Source: Alkalimonas delamerensis (lineage in GTDB: Bacteria > Pseudomonadota > Gammaproteobacteria > Enterobacterales > Alteromonadaceae). Taken from it: a stretch of DNA of 64,000 nt. The notes under the pieces were generated by a model. It saw only the letters and a program-made list of their open reading frames with translations. It ran no database searches and was not told the DNA's origin. Both the position numbers and the translations under genes were made by a program. Below, piece after piece: positions 52,986 to 62,480 of this stretch (positions are counted from its first letter, which is position 1; each line of letters begins with the position of its first letter). The stretch is taken from positions 124,001-188,000 of the forward strand of contig NZ_JAUZVY010000005.1 of assembly GCF_030717955.1 (NCBI RefSeq). The letters run 5' to 3'.

Positions 52986-54101
52986 ATGATGGCATTTAAA
53001 ATGGCCTTCCAGTGGTTTGCTAGATTAGTTGGGTGCTTCTTGACACTGCTGATGGTAGCTACGGTGTCTGCGGACTCTTTGGATGAATTGAATGACGGGC
53101 CTTACATCCGGTTTCTTCAAGATGACAGTTTGGTAGCTATCCAATGGATATGCCGTGGGGAGGCTTATACGCAGGTTGCTTCTGTAATCGAGGGGCGCCT
53201 AGTGCCTGTGCGTTGTCATCAACGTTGGCCAATTTACCTGGCTGAGCAGTTGAACGCGGATCCGCAAACTGAATTTGAAGCGCAGAAAGTTGCGGTGATT
53301 GCCGACATCCATGGCCAGTTTGAGTTGGCGACAACACTGTTGAAAGCGCATCATATCATCGACGACAAGTTTGAGTGGCAATTTGGCCAAAACCATTTGG
53401 TAGTACTTGGAGACATGATGGGGCGTGGGGCTGAAGTCACCGAGCTGCTTTGGTTTTTGTATGAACTCGAACAGCAAGCTAAACGTGCGGGTGGAAGGGT
53501 GCACGTGATGATTGGCAACCATGAGTCTATGGTAATGCAAGGGGATATTCGCTTTGCGAATCAGAAATACCAGCGCTCTTCATTGCTGTTAAAGCAACAA
53601 TACCAAGACTTGTTCGATACGAGCACTTTACTGGGTCGCTGGTTACGAACGAAACCTGTCATGTTGAAGATCAATAACATGCTGATGGTGCATGCTGGTG
53701 TGCACCCAGATTTGTTGTTATTGCAAATGAACATGGCAGAGATCAATCAACGATTCAACGATACCTTAGGAATAACCCGCTCAGCGGCTGCAGAGGAACC
53801 CGATCTGGCATTTTTGTATGGGCGTTATGGACCTCTTTGGTTGCGCCAATATTTTGCTGGCGATGAAGCTTTGCCATTTAGCCAGCTGAAGACGGTATTG
53901 CATCATTTTGGTGTTGAACATATTGTGGTTGGACACACCTCCTTTGATAAAATCTACATGCATTACAACGGGCATGTCATATCGGTTGACAGTGATTTAA
54001 AGCGGGGAGTCAGCGGAGAGCTTTTTTTCTGGGATAATCAGCAGCTTTGGCGCGGTACTAAAGATGGGAAATTACGACCTATTACGCATTATAAGCCCTA
54101 G
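52986..54101 (+). CDS. Exported Shewanella-like PPP-family phosphatase
   Basis: 371 residues with a signal peptide (cleavage near VSA-D30). Metal-binding motifs of PPP phosphatases: ADIHG (D107, H109), GDMMGRG (D143; canonical GDxxDRG has Asp where Gly stands), GNHE (N178, H179), HAGVH (H236) and VVGHTSF (H317). This pattern and the ELLWFLYELEQQA...GGRVHVMIGNHE stretch fit the Shewanella-like phosphatases. Probably periplasmic. Two adjacent ATGs exist; 52989 has better spacing to AGAGG. Substrate unknown. Confidence 0.87.
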   Translation: MMAFKMAFQWFARLVGCFLTLLMVATVSADSLDELNDGPYIRFLQDDSLVAIQWICRGEAYTQVASVIEGRLVPVRCHQRWPIYLAEQLNADPQTEFEAQKVAVIADIHGQFELATTLLKAHHIIDDKFEWQFGQNHLVVLGDMMGRGAEVTELLWFLYELEQQAKRAGGRVHVMIGNHESMVMQGDIRFANQKYQRSSLLLKQQYQDLFDTSTLLGRWLRTKPVMLKINNMLMVHAGVHPDLLLLQMNMAEINQRFNDTLGITRSAAAEEPDLAFLYGRYGPLWLRQYFAGDEALPFSQLKTVLHHFGVEHIVVGHTSFDKIYMHYNGHVISVDSDLKRGVSGELFFWDNQQLWRGTKDGKLRPITHYKP

Positions 54102-54139
54102 TGTGTTGTTCGGTGCATTTTGCAATGCCTTCAATCCCT

Positions 54140-54988
54140 CTACAGCAATCTCTGACGGGTGCTGACATAGCCGGCGTAAAAAATAACCAGCACACCGGCC
54201 AGCCAGCTCATGGTGACTGGCTCCTGCCAGAACAGGTAGCCAAACAAACCGGCAAAAATAACACTGCTGTAGGTCCAGATGCCGATGGAGCTGGCCGGTG
54301 CCAAGGCATAGGCTTTGGTCATGGCCAGTTGGCCGATGGCTGCCAACAGGCCCATGCCGATAAAGGCCAGCCAGGCCTCCGATGGCAGGGGTTGCCAGTA
54401 AAAGGGCAGGGGAATGACTGAGAACACAGCGGTCAGCAGCGAAAAGTAAAACACGGTGCGCACCGCCGGCTCGGTACTCGACATGTAGCGAATAGTGGTT
54501 TTAGTCACCGCCACCAGGCAAGCGGCCGCCAAGGCAACTAACAGCACCAGCGTCATACCGGGCGCCGGAGCCGGTAAGGCCAATAAGACACCGACAAAAC
54601 CAAGCGCAATGGCGACCAGGGTCAGCTGAGTTGGCCGCTCTTTTAGCCAGACCCGGGCGATAATGGGGATGATAAAGGGGGTGAGCAAAAGCACCGCCAT
54701 GGCTTGCGCCAGAGGCAACTGGCCGAGCACATAAAAAAAGCAATACATTGAGACCAGTCCGGTCAGGGCCCGAAACGCATGCAGGTACCAGCGGCTGGTT
54801 TTCAGCAGTTGCCAGCCCCGGCTGTAGAGAAAAGGCAGCAGCAACAACAGTGCAAAGGCGTTGCGAAAAAACACCACCTGCGCCTCAGTGGCCATGCCAC
54901 TGCTGTATTTGACCAGGGCACCAATGCCTGCAAAGCAGGCTTCAGCCAGCAGCAGTAAGACAGCACCTTGCACCAGGGGGTTACGCAT
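54140..54988 (-). CDS. EamA/DMT-family transporter
   Basis: 282 residues with ten predicted membrane helices arranged as two EamA repeats (about 7-138 and 150-280); ends with a short basic tail STRQRLL. Family members export metabolites or amino acids; the substrate cannot be inferred. ATG at 54988. Convergent with the phosphatase gene, 38 bases apart. Confidence 0.9.
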   Translation of the reverse strand: MRNPLVQGAVLLLLAEACFAGIGALVKYSSGMATEAQVVFFRNAFALLLLLPFLYSRGWQLLKTSRWYLHAFRALTGLVSMYCFFYVLGQLPLAQAMAVLLLTPFIIPIIARVWLKERPTQLTLVAIALGFVGVLLALPAPAPGMTLVLLVALAAACLVAVTKTTIRYMSSTEPAVRTVFYFSLLTAVFSVIPLPFYWQPLPSEAWLAFIGMGLLAAIGQLAMTKAYALAPASSIGIWTYSSVIFAGLFGYLFWQEPVTMSWLAGVLVIFYAGYVSTRQRLL

Positions 54989-55053
54989 CGATAATCCTGC
55001 GATGAAAAGCAGGCATTGTAGCAGAATCAGGGATGAAGATGGCGCCTTTCGGC

Positions 55054-58000
55054 TTAGCCTGTGCCGCTCTTATCGCCGCTGTCAAAACGCTTGCTGTCTA
55101 GCAAGTGTTTCAGTTGATTGGCCGGCATCGGCTGAGCAAATAAGTAGCCTTGTATAAAGTGGCAGTCGCGCTCGTTAAAAAAGTGCAGTTGCTGCTCAGT
55201 TTCGACCCCTTCGGCCACGCAATACATGCCCAGGGTTGCGGCCATGTTGAGCATGGTTTCAATGATGGCTTCATCGTTTTGATCGATGCCGATGTCTTTG
55301 ACAAAACTGCGGTCAATTTTAATGGCGTCGATCGGCAGCTCTTTTAAGTATTTTAATGAAGAGTAGCCGGTGCCAAAGTCATCCAGTGCCAGTTTAATGC
55401 CGAGGGCACTCAAGTCGTTCATGGTGGCAATGGCACTGGCATGGTCGCGCATCAGGGCGCTTTCGGTGACTTCAAACCGCAGGCTGCCGGCAGGCAGCTG
55501 AAAACGGCTGAGCAGGGCTTCGACTTGCTCAGCCAGCTGAGGTTGCTCCAAATGCCGAGCCGATAAATTGACCGATAAATACAGCGGATGACCCGTTTTA
55601 TGCCATTGTTGCAGATCTTCCAAGGCCCGTTCCAGCAAGTGCTGCGTCATTGGAATGATCAGGCTCAAATCCTCGGCCAGCGGGATAAACTCGGCAGGAG
55701 AGACCACACCATCGCTGCTGTACCAGCGCAGCAGTACTTCGGCCCCAATGATGCTCTTGTGCCGGCTGTCTATGATGGGTTGGTAATAATTAACAAACTC
55801 TTGCTGCTGAAATGCCTTACGCAAGCGGGTTTCCCGGGCCAGCTGCATGTGGGCTTTTTCATTCATTTCGCGGGTAAAAAACTGGAAGTTGTTGCGACCG
55901 GCCTCTTTGGCATGGTACATGGCGACATCGGCATGCTTCATCAACTCAAAAGCGGTGTAAGCGTCATCCGGGTAGACGGCAATGCCAATGCTGGGCGAGA
56001 CGCCGACGGTATTGGGGCCTAACTTCATCGGCTCGCCAATGATTTGCAGCATTTTGCGGGCGACATGGCTGATGTTGTCGTTGCACTTGTAGCCTTCTAA
56101 CAACACCACAAACTCATCACCACCAAGGCGAGCAACGGTATCGCTTTCACGCAGGGTCAGGTTTAGCCGCCTGGCAACTTCTTTAAGGAGTAAGTCGCCA
56201 ATGTCGTGGCCCAGCGAGTCGTTAATGTGCTTGAATCTATCGAGATCCAAAAAACACAGCGCTAACGATCGCTTGGAGCGTTTGGCGGTTTCAATGCCAT
56301 GATGGATCCGATCCATCAGCAGGGCTCGGTTGGGCAGGCCGGTCAGGGCATCATAATTGGCCAGGTAGCGCAGTTCGTCTTCGGCCAGTTTCTGATCGGT
56401 GATGTCGGTAAAGACCAACACAAAAAAAGCGACTTTATTCTGCTCGCCAATGCCGCTGATGTTGATCAGGGTTGGCCGCTCCCGTCCATCCGGTGTGACT
56501 ATGATTTCTTCGCCTTGCCAGTGTTGATTGACCTGAAAATCCCGCAGCAGTCGGGTGTAGTAGCGACGTCGGTCTAGGCTGATGCCCAAGTGGTGGGTTT
56601 GCGGGTTGCTCAGGTAATGCTCAACCGGACCAAAGGCATCGGCAAAGGATTGGTTGGCGGCAATCATTCGTTGTTGCTCATCCAAAATGACTACCCAGTC
56701 ACGGGTTTTTTGAAAAGCCTCGCCGAATAAACGGGCTTTTTCCTGACTGGCCCTGGTTTCGGTGATGTTGCTAAAAGTCCCCAGCACGCGCATGACCTGC
56801 TGCTCGTCGTCCAGCTCGGCGATTTTGCCAATATCACGGAACCAAAGCCAATGCCCATCTTTGTGCTGCAGACGATAAGTGTGATCAAAGCTGTTGGCTT
56901 TTTGGGTTAGAAAACTTTGCCACTTGTGCTCGAACTGCGGTTTGTCATCCGGGTGGATCAGCGACAAATGTTGCTCCAGCGTCAGTGGATTAAGGGATTC
57001 GCGGTACCCCAGCATGCTGGAGATACGTGAGGCGTAAAGACTGTTTTTACTGGCGTGCCACTCCCAGGTACCGCTGTCGACCGCTGCCAGCGCTTGTTTC
57101 ATTCGCTGCTCGCTGGCTTTAAGCTTTCGGTGCGCCATGGTCAGCATGCGCTGCTGTTGTTGGCGATTGCGTAGCCAAACCAGCAACAGGGCCAAACTGA
57201 GAAGGGCATAAGTTGCATAAGCCGGACCGCTAGCCCACCAGGGGGCCATAATGCGCAGTGTCAGGCTAGCTGTGTCGCTTTCGGCTCCGGTGATGGGTGA
57301 AACAGAAACCACGTGAAAGCGGTGTTCTCCGGCCGGCAGGCGAGGAATAATGACCTGATGGTCGGATTGCTCAGGAAAGTGAAAGGCCTGTTTGCCTTCC
57401 AGCCACACCCGGAAGCTTGCTTTTTGGCTGTCACGAAAGCTCATGCTGCTGAAGTTGAGCTGTATCCCCTCGGCTCGGGCCGGCAGCTGGATCACTCGAT
57501 TGTTCAGATGACCATAGGGAGTTGTAAAGCTGCCATCCAGTAGACTTAACCCTGTGATCACAGCCTGATTTTGTTCATCGTAGCCATGCAGATAGCTAGG
57601 TTCAATCAGGGTCAGGCCGCGCATGCTGCCATAAGCCAGACGACCATCATGCAGTTTTATGCCTGCCCGGCCATTGTATTCGTGTGTCAGCAGGCCATCG
57701 TGGCGGTTAAATCGCTCAATATGAAAGCTGCCTGGGTGCATGCGAAACAGACCATGATGATTGGAAAACCAGATGTAACCAGCGTTGTCTTGTTGCAAGC
57801 TAAAGACCAGGTTGCTGATTAATTTGTTGTGCTGATGAAAGTGATGCAGCAGAGTGAAATTCTGATCAAAGATTAAGATCCCAACACCATTGAACGCTAC
57901 CCAGAGTCGCCCTTTGGTATCGCGCAGCGTATTTTCTGCAATGCGGTAAAGCCCTGGGTTGTAATGCTCTGCCATGAACACCTGCTCCAGCCGCCCGGAA

Positions 58001-59580
58001 GCTTGGTGGTATACCCATAACTTATCGGCTGTGGTTAGCAGCAGTTGATCATCGGAGCCCGGCACATAGCCCAGGAAGCCTCCAAACTGATAGGCCGCAA
58101 GTGGTTGCAGAGCAGGCAGTTTCTGAATGCTGCCATCGGCAGGTTGATAACGATAAAAAGCCTCATTGGTAAAAAACCAAAAGGCACCTTGCAGGTCTCG
58201 CCAGTAATGCGAGCTGCCTGCAGCCAGTAACTCTGCATCGCTTTTTTCAGCGAAAGGTAAGGGTTGCAACCTGGCCGAGACTGGGTCAAATAAATGCAAA
58301 CCGGTTGCTGAACTAAAGAAGATACCAAGCTCTGCATCGGGAAAAAGGTTCAGGATGGTGCTTTCATGCCAAACGGCTTTGGGATCCGGGTTTTTTAAAT
58401 AGGCGTCAATGTGGCCACTTTGCAACTGCAGCCTGTTTAAACCATTGTCGGTTCCGACCCAAAGCTCACCCGGCTTTGCTTCTGCCAACACCAAAACCCG
58501 AATGCTGCTAAGAAGATTGTCACCACTGGTTTGAGCACCAAGGTGGCTGAATGCCTGGCTACGCGGATGCCAGTAGTAAGCGCCATCATAACGACTGCCT
58601 AGCCAATAACCGCCTTGCCGGTCGGCGACCATGCTGATGATGTTGTTGTCGAGCAGCTGATGCTGGCTGTCACTGAATCGCCAGAGAAAGCTCAGCTTGT
58701 TGTTGGCTGGGTCAAATCGATACAGTCCCCGCTCGGTGGCAACCAAGGCATCTTGTTCGCGCCACTCCAGATGCCAGATATTGCGCTCTGCGATGCGCTC
58801 AGTCGCCGTGATGGAAGTTTGTTCATGCAAAAAAGCAGTGATGTCTGCCAGGGGTAACGAATAAAGGCCTTCTACCGTCCCCAACCAGAGTTGTTCATCC
58901 TGAATGGAGAAAAACTTAAGGTGGCGCTGATCCGCGTTGGCATCTGCCTGATGGAAGGGGATAGGATGAACCTGCTGAGTGGTCAGCTCCATCAGCAACA
59001 ATTGATGCGAGGTGCCAATGAACAACCAGTCCTGGTAAGGGTGCAATACCCGAATAAACTCATCGGCCGGTGCTTGCTCAGGCAACTGAAACAAAGGACT
59101 GCTTTGCCTTGTAGCAATATCCAGTAAAAAAATGCCCTGATTGGTAGCTGCCAGCAGCTGAGTGGAAGAGAATTCAATTAAATCCGTCAAATAGTGTTGG
59201 CCACTGCCTTCCGGTAGGGCTGGTAAATCAAAGTAGGGCTCTAACCAGCCGGAATCAAAGTTGTAGCGAAAAACACCGGCAATGGGAGTTGCGGCCCAGA
59301 TGGATTGATCGCTCAGCTGAATGGTTTTGTTGAAGTAGGTATCTTGCAAGGATTTTTGAGCATCGACCACCGGGTTGACTCTGGCACTGTCGTAGCGGTT
59401 CAGGCCACCATTCGTTGCCAGCCAGAGGAAGCCTTTGGCATCCAGCATCATGTGCGGGACCGTGCCCTGAGATAAACCATGTTCAGGTGTCAAAGGGAAG
59501 AGTACCGGGCTATTGTCGGCGAGCAAGGCTCCTGAACAAAGCAATACTATAAAAGCCAAAAGATGGCGCACAACACTCAC
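55054..59580 (-). CDS. Membrane sensor: periplasmic propeller - Y_Y_Y - PAS - GGDEF - EAL
   Basis: 1508 residues. Signal peptide, then two-component-regulator-type propeller repeats (about 30-690; GFLWLATNGGLNRYD, GELWVGTDNGLNRL, YIWFSNHHGLFRM), a Y_Y_Y-like domain (about 695-775), one membrane helix (about 783-803), PAS/PAC (about 825-945), a second PAS (about 950-1065), GGDEF (LGGDEF near 1153, with I-site RESD) and EAL (EVL near 1281, DDFGTGYSS intact). Both c-di-GMP motifs look competent, so the direction of activity cannot be told. GTG start with AAGGA 6 bases upstream. Confidence 0.93.
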   Translation of the reverse strand: MSVVRHLLAFIVLLCSGALLADNSPVLFPLTPEHGLSQGTVPHMMLDAKGFLWLATNGGLNRYDSARVNPVVDAQKSLQDTYFNKTIQLSDQSIWAATPIAGVFRYNFDSGWLEPYFDLPALPEGSGQHYLTDLIEFSSTQLLAATNQGIFLLDIATRQSSPLFQLPEQAPADEFIRVLHPYQDWLFIGTSHQLLLMELTTQQVHPIPFHQADANADQRHLKFFSIQDEQLWLGTVEGLYSLPLADITAFLHEQTSITATERIAERNIWHLEWREQDALVATERGLYRFDPANNKLSFLWRFSDSQHQLLDNNIISMVADRQGGYWLGSRYDGAYYWHPRSQAFSHLGAQTSGDNLLSSIRVLVLAEAKPGELWVGTDNGLNRLQLQSGHIDAYLKNPDPKAVWHESTILNLFPDAELGIFFSSATGLHLFDPVSARLQPLPFAEKSDAELLAAGSSHYWRDLQGAFWFFTNEAFYRYQPADGSIQKLPALQPLAAYQFGGFLGYVPGSDDQLLLTTADKLWVYHQASGRLEQVFMAEHYNPGLYRIAENTLRDTKGRLWVAFNGVGILIFDQNFTLLHHFHQHNKLISNLVFSLQQDNAGYIWFSNHHGLFRMHPGSFHIERFNRHDGLLTHEYNGRAGIKLHDGRLAYGSMRGLTLIEPSYLHGYDEQNQAVITGLSLLDGSFTTPYGHLNNRVIQLPARAEGIQLNFSSMSFRDSQKASFRVWLEGKQAFHFPEQSDHQVIIPRLPAGEHRFHVVSVSPITGAESDTASLTLRIMAPWWASGPAYATYALLSLALLLVWLRNRQQQQRMLTMAHRKLKASEQRMKQALAAVDSGTWEWHASKNSLYASRISSMLGYRESLNPLTLEQHLSLIHPDDKPQFEHKWQSFLTQKANSFDHTYRLQHKDGHWLWFRDIGKIAELDDEQQVMRVLGTFSNITETRASQEKARLFGEAFQKTRDWVVILDEQQRMIAANQSFADAFGPVEHYLSNPQTHHLGISLDRRRYYTRLLRDFQVNQHWQGEEIIVTPDGRERPTLINISGIGEQNKVAFFVLVFTDITDQKLAEDELRYLANYDALTGLPNRALLMDRIHHGIETAKRSKRSLALCFLDLDRFKHINDSLGHDIGDLLLKEVARRLNLTLRESDTVARLGGDEFVVLLEGYKCNDNISHVARKMLQIIGEPMKLGPNTVGVSPSIGIAVYPDDAYTAFELMKHADVAMYHAKEAGRNNFQFFTREMNEKAHMQLARETRLRKAFQQQEFVNYYQPIIDSRHKSIIGAEVLLRWYSSDGVVSPAEFIPLAEDLSLIIPMTQHLLERALEDLQQWHKTGHPLYLSVNLSARHLEQPQLAEQVEALLSRFQLPAGSLRFEVTESALMRDHASAIATMNDLSALGIKLALDDFGTGYSSLKYLKELPIDAIKIDRSFVKDIGIDQNDEAIIETMLNMAATLGMYCVAEGVETEQQLHFFNERDCHFIQGYLFAQPMPANQLKHLLDSKRFDSGDKSGTG

Positions 59581-59670
59581 TGAGTATCCTTATCAGGCGA
59601 AATTCTTATTATGGGTTGTTGAATCATCCTAATGCATTTACTCGCTTGCTAAAATCAGGCAATAGGCCTG

Positions 59671-59698
59671 ATCATGATTCACTATACTAAGCTGTCAA
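59671..59698 (-). promoter_or_regulatory. Sigma-70 promoter for the propeller-GGDEF-EAL gene
   Basis: On the minus strand a perfect TTGACA (59693-59698), 16-base spacer, CATGAT (59671-59676). About 90 bases before the GTG. A small hairpin (59654-59660 with 59666-59672) overlaps the -10. Confidence 0.55.
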
Positions 59699-59711
59699 AA
59701 TAAGTCCAGCT

Positions 59712-60674
59712 TCACAAAAAATTGAGCAGGACCCAACCCAGAGCAGCAAGGCCAGACAGCAACAATACCAGCTGCAGCAACTGCTGTTGAGCCTTCAGCG
59801 CCTGTTGCAGATGACGATGATCGGGCTCGGCATACTCCAGCCCAAGCCGATCTCTGTTGGTTTTGATGCTGCCTTCGTAAATGGCAGGCCCGCCCAGGCG
59901 GCAACGCAGGCTGGCACAGGCAGCGCTGAGGCAAGCGCTTTGTGCCCAATTAAAATACTGCCGGGGTGCTTGGCGGAGTAAGCGGTATGATGCACGGCAG
60001 CGCAGCCGAATACAGACCAGCACAAAGCACAATACGTAGCCTGGCCAGCAGAGCCAGCTGGCCAGCAGTGCGACCGGGGCACCAAAATGCCGATTGTGGC
60101 TCAGCTTTGGGTTCCAGCTTTGCTGCAGCAGCAAAATCAGCCGGACCGCCAGCGCCAACCAGATCCCGGCCAGCAGATACCAAAACAAGGTGGTTAACCA
60201 GATGCGGGCAAACTGCAGCCAGAGGCTTTCAATGCCTGCTTTGCTAAGCCCCATGGCCGAGAGTGAATGGGTTTGGCGCAACAGCAGCTGACTGGCCAGA
60301 TCCCGGGCCAGGCTCAGCTGTTGGCCAGCCAGGGCTTGTTGCAGGCGCTGAGCGCGCTGGCGCAGGGGAGCAAAGTCCAAACAGAGGTAGAGCAGCAACA
60401 GCTGGTAAAGCTCAGGCCAGTCCATCAGCCAGTTGGCGGTGTAGAGCAAAGCCAGAAAGGGCAGGGTGGCCAGCAGCAAAGCCAGGCCACCGGATAAGCG
60501 CAGTTGATTTACCGGCCGTGTCGGATCCGGGTTTACCTTGTAAGCCAGCCGCTGGGCAAAAAAGCGATAAAAGGTAAGGGGGTGGTAGCTGGCAGGCAAA
60601 GGCAGCCAGGCGGCCAGCAGCAATAGCAGCCACAGCAAAATCGGGCTGGATTGCAGCAGCTCTGCCCAGGGCAT
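59712..60674 (-). CDS. CobD/CbiB-related membrane protein
   Basis: 320 residues with four to five membrane segments. Similarity to adenosylcobinamide-phosphate synthase is seen in RDLASQLLLRQTHSLSAMGLSKAGIESL, FWYLLAGIWLALAVRLI and LGGPAIYEGSIKTNRDRLG. No other cobalamin synthesis gene is in the window; a CobD-related gene beside mtnN is, as I recall, common in Vibrio/Shewanella relatives. It may be a diverged paralogue with another role. Starts 5 bases after the mtnN stop, so co-transcribed. Confidence 0.8.
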   Translation of the reverse strand: MPWAELLQSSPILLWLLLLLAAWLPLPASYHPLTFYRFFAQRLAYKVNPDPTRPVNQLRLSGGLALLLATLPFLALLYTANWLMDWPELYQLLLLYLCLDFAPLRQRAQRLQQALAGQQLSLARDLASQLLLRQTHSLSAMGLSKAGIESLWLQFARIWLTTLFWYLLAGIWLALAVRLILLLQQSWNPKLSHNRHFGAPVALLASWLCWPGYVLCFVLVCIRLRCRASYRLLRQAPRQYFNWAQSACLSAACASLRCRLGGPAIYEGSIKTNRDRLGLEYAEPDHRHLQQALKAQQQLLQLVLLLSGLAALGWVLLNFL

Positions 60675-60679
60675 CGTGA

Positions 60680-61387
60680 TCAGCTGGCCAGTTGCTGCAA
60701 CAAGCCCACCACCATGGCGGAGCTGTGTTTGGAAGCGACTTCCAGATAGGTTTCAAATGAGTCGGGTGACTCTTTGCCGGCAATGTCGCTTAAGCTGCGG
60801 ATGACCACGCAGGGAACCTGCATTTGGTAACAGACCTGGGCAATGGCAGCGCCTTCCATTTCGACGGCCAGCATCGAGGGGAACAGGCGGCGGGTTTGCT
60901 TAATGCGCACTGGGTCGCACATAAAGCTGTCGCCGGTGGCAATCAGGCCTTGTTTGGTCTGACAGAAGCCCAATTGCGCAATGCTGGCTGCTGCGGCTGT
61001 GACCAGACGCGGGTCGCTAGGAAAGGTTGCCGGCATCTGGGGCACCTGGCCGATGGCGTAACCAAAGGCGGTAACATCGACATCGTGGTGGCACAATTCG
61101 GTGCCAATGACGATATCGCCTACTTTTAACTCTGGGTCAAACCCACCGGCAGAACCGGTATTGATGACGGCATCGACCTGAAAGTGTTGAATCATCAGGC
61201 TGGTGGCCAGGGCCGAGGCCACCTTGCCAATACCGGATTGCACCAGCACCACGTTTTTACCGGCCAGTTGCCCGCTGTAAAACTGATACGGGCCCAGTTG
61301 TTCGCTGTGGGCATCGGTCAACTGCTGTTTTAACAGCGCCACTTCCGGTTCCATGGCGCCAATGATTCCTATCCGCTGCATTGTCAT
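60680..61387 (-). CDS. mtnN: 5'-methylthioadenosine/S-adenosylhomocysteine nucleosidase
   Basis: Hydrolyses MTA, SAH and 5'-deoxyadenosine, recycling products of SAM enzymes. 235 residues. Catalytic residues: E in IGAMEPEV, E in VEMEGAAIAQV and D in SLSDIAGK. NTGSAGGFDPELKVGDIVIGTE is typical. ATG 61387 (MTMQRIG) is used; the ATG two codons later gives the E. coli-like start. Followed directly by the CobD-like gene. Confidence 0.95.
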   Translation of the reverse strand: MTMQRIGIIGAMEPEVALLKQQLTDAHSEQLGPYQFYSGQLAGKNVVLVQSGIGKVASALATSLMIQHFQVDAVINTGSAGGFDPELKVGDIVIGTELCHHDVDVTAFGYAIGQVPQMPATFPSDPRLVTAAAASIAQLGFCQTKQGLIATGDSFMCDPVRIKQTRRLFPSMLAVEMEGAAIAQVCYQMQVPCVVIRSLSDIAGKESPDSFETYLEVASKHSSAMVVGLLQQLAS

Positions 61388-61396
61388 TCGTCTTTT

Positions 61397-61429
61397 AAAA
61401 TGGGAAAGCCGCAGTATACGGCTTTCCCA
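61397..61429 (-). terminator. Terminator after pirin
   Basis: 11-base arms 61401-61411 and 61419-61429 with a 7-base loop; on the minus strand it is followed by TTTTAAAA. It begins 2 bases beyond the pirin stop. The loop contains TATACT-like sequence, so it may overlap an mtnN promoter. Confidence 0.7.
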
Positions 61430-61430
61430 G

Positions 61431-62315
61431 TCAGATTTGAATGGCTTGCAGCGGCTGGTCGCCGGTTAGTTTCCCTGCCTGATAGTCACGGATGGCCTGC
61501 TCAATTTCATCGGGCGTATTCATCACAAAGGGCCCATACTGCACCACAGGCTCACCAATCGGCTTACCGGCCAGCACAATAGCCTTGGTGTCGGTTAGTG
61601 CTTTGATCTGCACCCTATCCCCTTGCCCGAGAATGGCCGCATGATGCACTGCAATGCTGGCTGCTTGTTGACCTGCGGGCAGCTCAACACTGCCTTCATA
61701 AGCATACAGCAGTGCATTGTAATCCGCTGGCAAGCTCAGGCTGACTTGCTGGCCGGCTAGCAAATGCAGATCGTAAAATTGAGGATCTGTACTCAAGCCA
61801 CGAATGGCGCCATCGAGTGCCATTTCGCCTGCCTGGAAGCGCCCGGCAATGACTTTAACCTGGCCGCCATCTGCTAAAGCTGCCTGCGGGATCTGCTCTG
61901 GTGCCATATCGACATAGGCAGCGGCTTTCATCTTCTCAGCCGCTGGCAGATTGAGCCACAGTTGGAAGCCTTGCATCAGGCCGGACTCCTGTTGCGGCAT
62001 TTCGGAATGAATAATCCCCCGGCCCGCAGTCATCCACTGCACACCACCACTTTTCAGATGGCCTTTGTTGCCCATGTGGTCCTGATGCAACATATGGCCA
62101 TGCAGCATGTAGGTCACGGTTTCAAAGCCCCGGTGTGGGTGTGCCGGAAAGCCGGCAATGTAATCGCTGGCCTCGTCGGAGCCAAAGCAATCCAACATCA
62201 GAAATGGATCCAGCCGCAGCTGTTGGCTAAGCCCAAGGCTGCGCTTAATTTTTACACCGGCACCATCGGATACCTGCCGGGCTGGGATCAGCTGTTGTAC
62301 GGTTCGAATGCTCAT
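61431..62315 (-). CDS. Pirin family protein
   Basis: 294-residue bicupin. Metal ligands H59, H61 (HPHRGFETVTY), H103 and E105 (GGVQWMTAGRGIIHSE) are present in the N-terminal cupin. The C-terminal cupin (about 175-280) ends MNTPDEIEQAIRDYQ. Bacterial pirins include quercetinases and metabolic regulators; which applies is unknown. ATG 62315 follows AAGGAA; the frame extends upstream but without family similarity. Confidence 0.93.
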   Translation of the reverse strand: MSIRTVQQLIPARQVSDGAGVKIKRSLGLSQQLRLDPFLMLDCFGSDEASDYIAGFPAHPHRGFETVTYMLHGHMLHQDHMGNKGHLKSGGVQWMTAGRGIIHSEMPQQESGLMQGFQLWLNLPAAEKMKAAAYVDMAPEQIPQAALADGGQVKVIAGRFQAGEMALDGAIRGLSTDPQFYDLHLLAGQQVSLSLPADYNALLYAYEGSVELPAGQQAASIAVHHAAILGQGDRVQIKALTDTKAIVLAGKPIGEPVVQYGPFVMNTPDEIEQAIRDYQAGKLTGDQPLQAIQI

Positions 62316-62480
62316 GATGAATTCCTTGCTTAGCTTGGTATCGTCATTAAATCCCAAATTGATTCGAAAGAATATTAGATAAACTGGCATGGATTGTTCA
62401 ATTTTACTGAATGGTTGGGTTCAGCTTTGGTTAAGCTGTTGCTTGTTAGCCTGCCTGAAATGGATAAAAGGAGTAAAACA

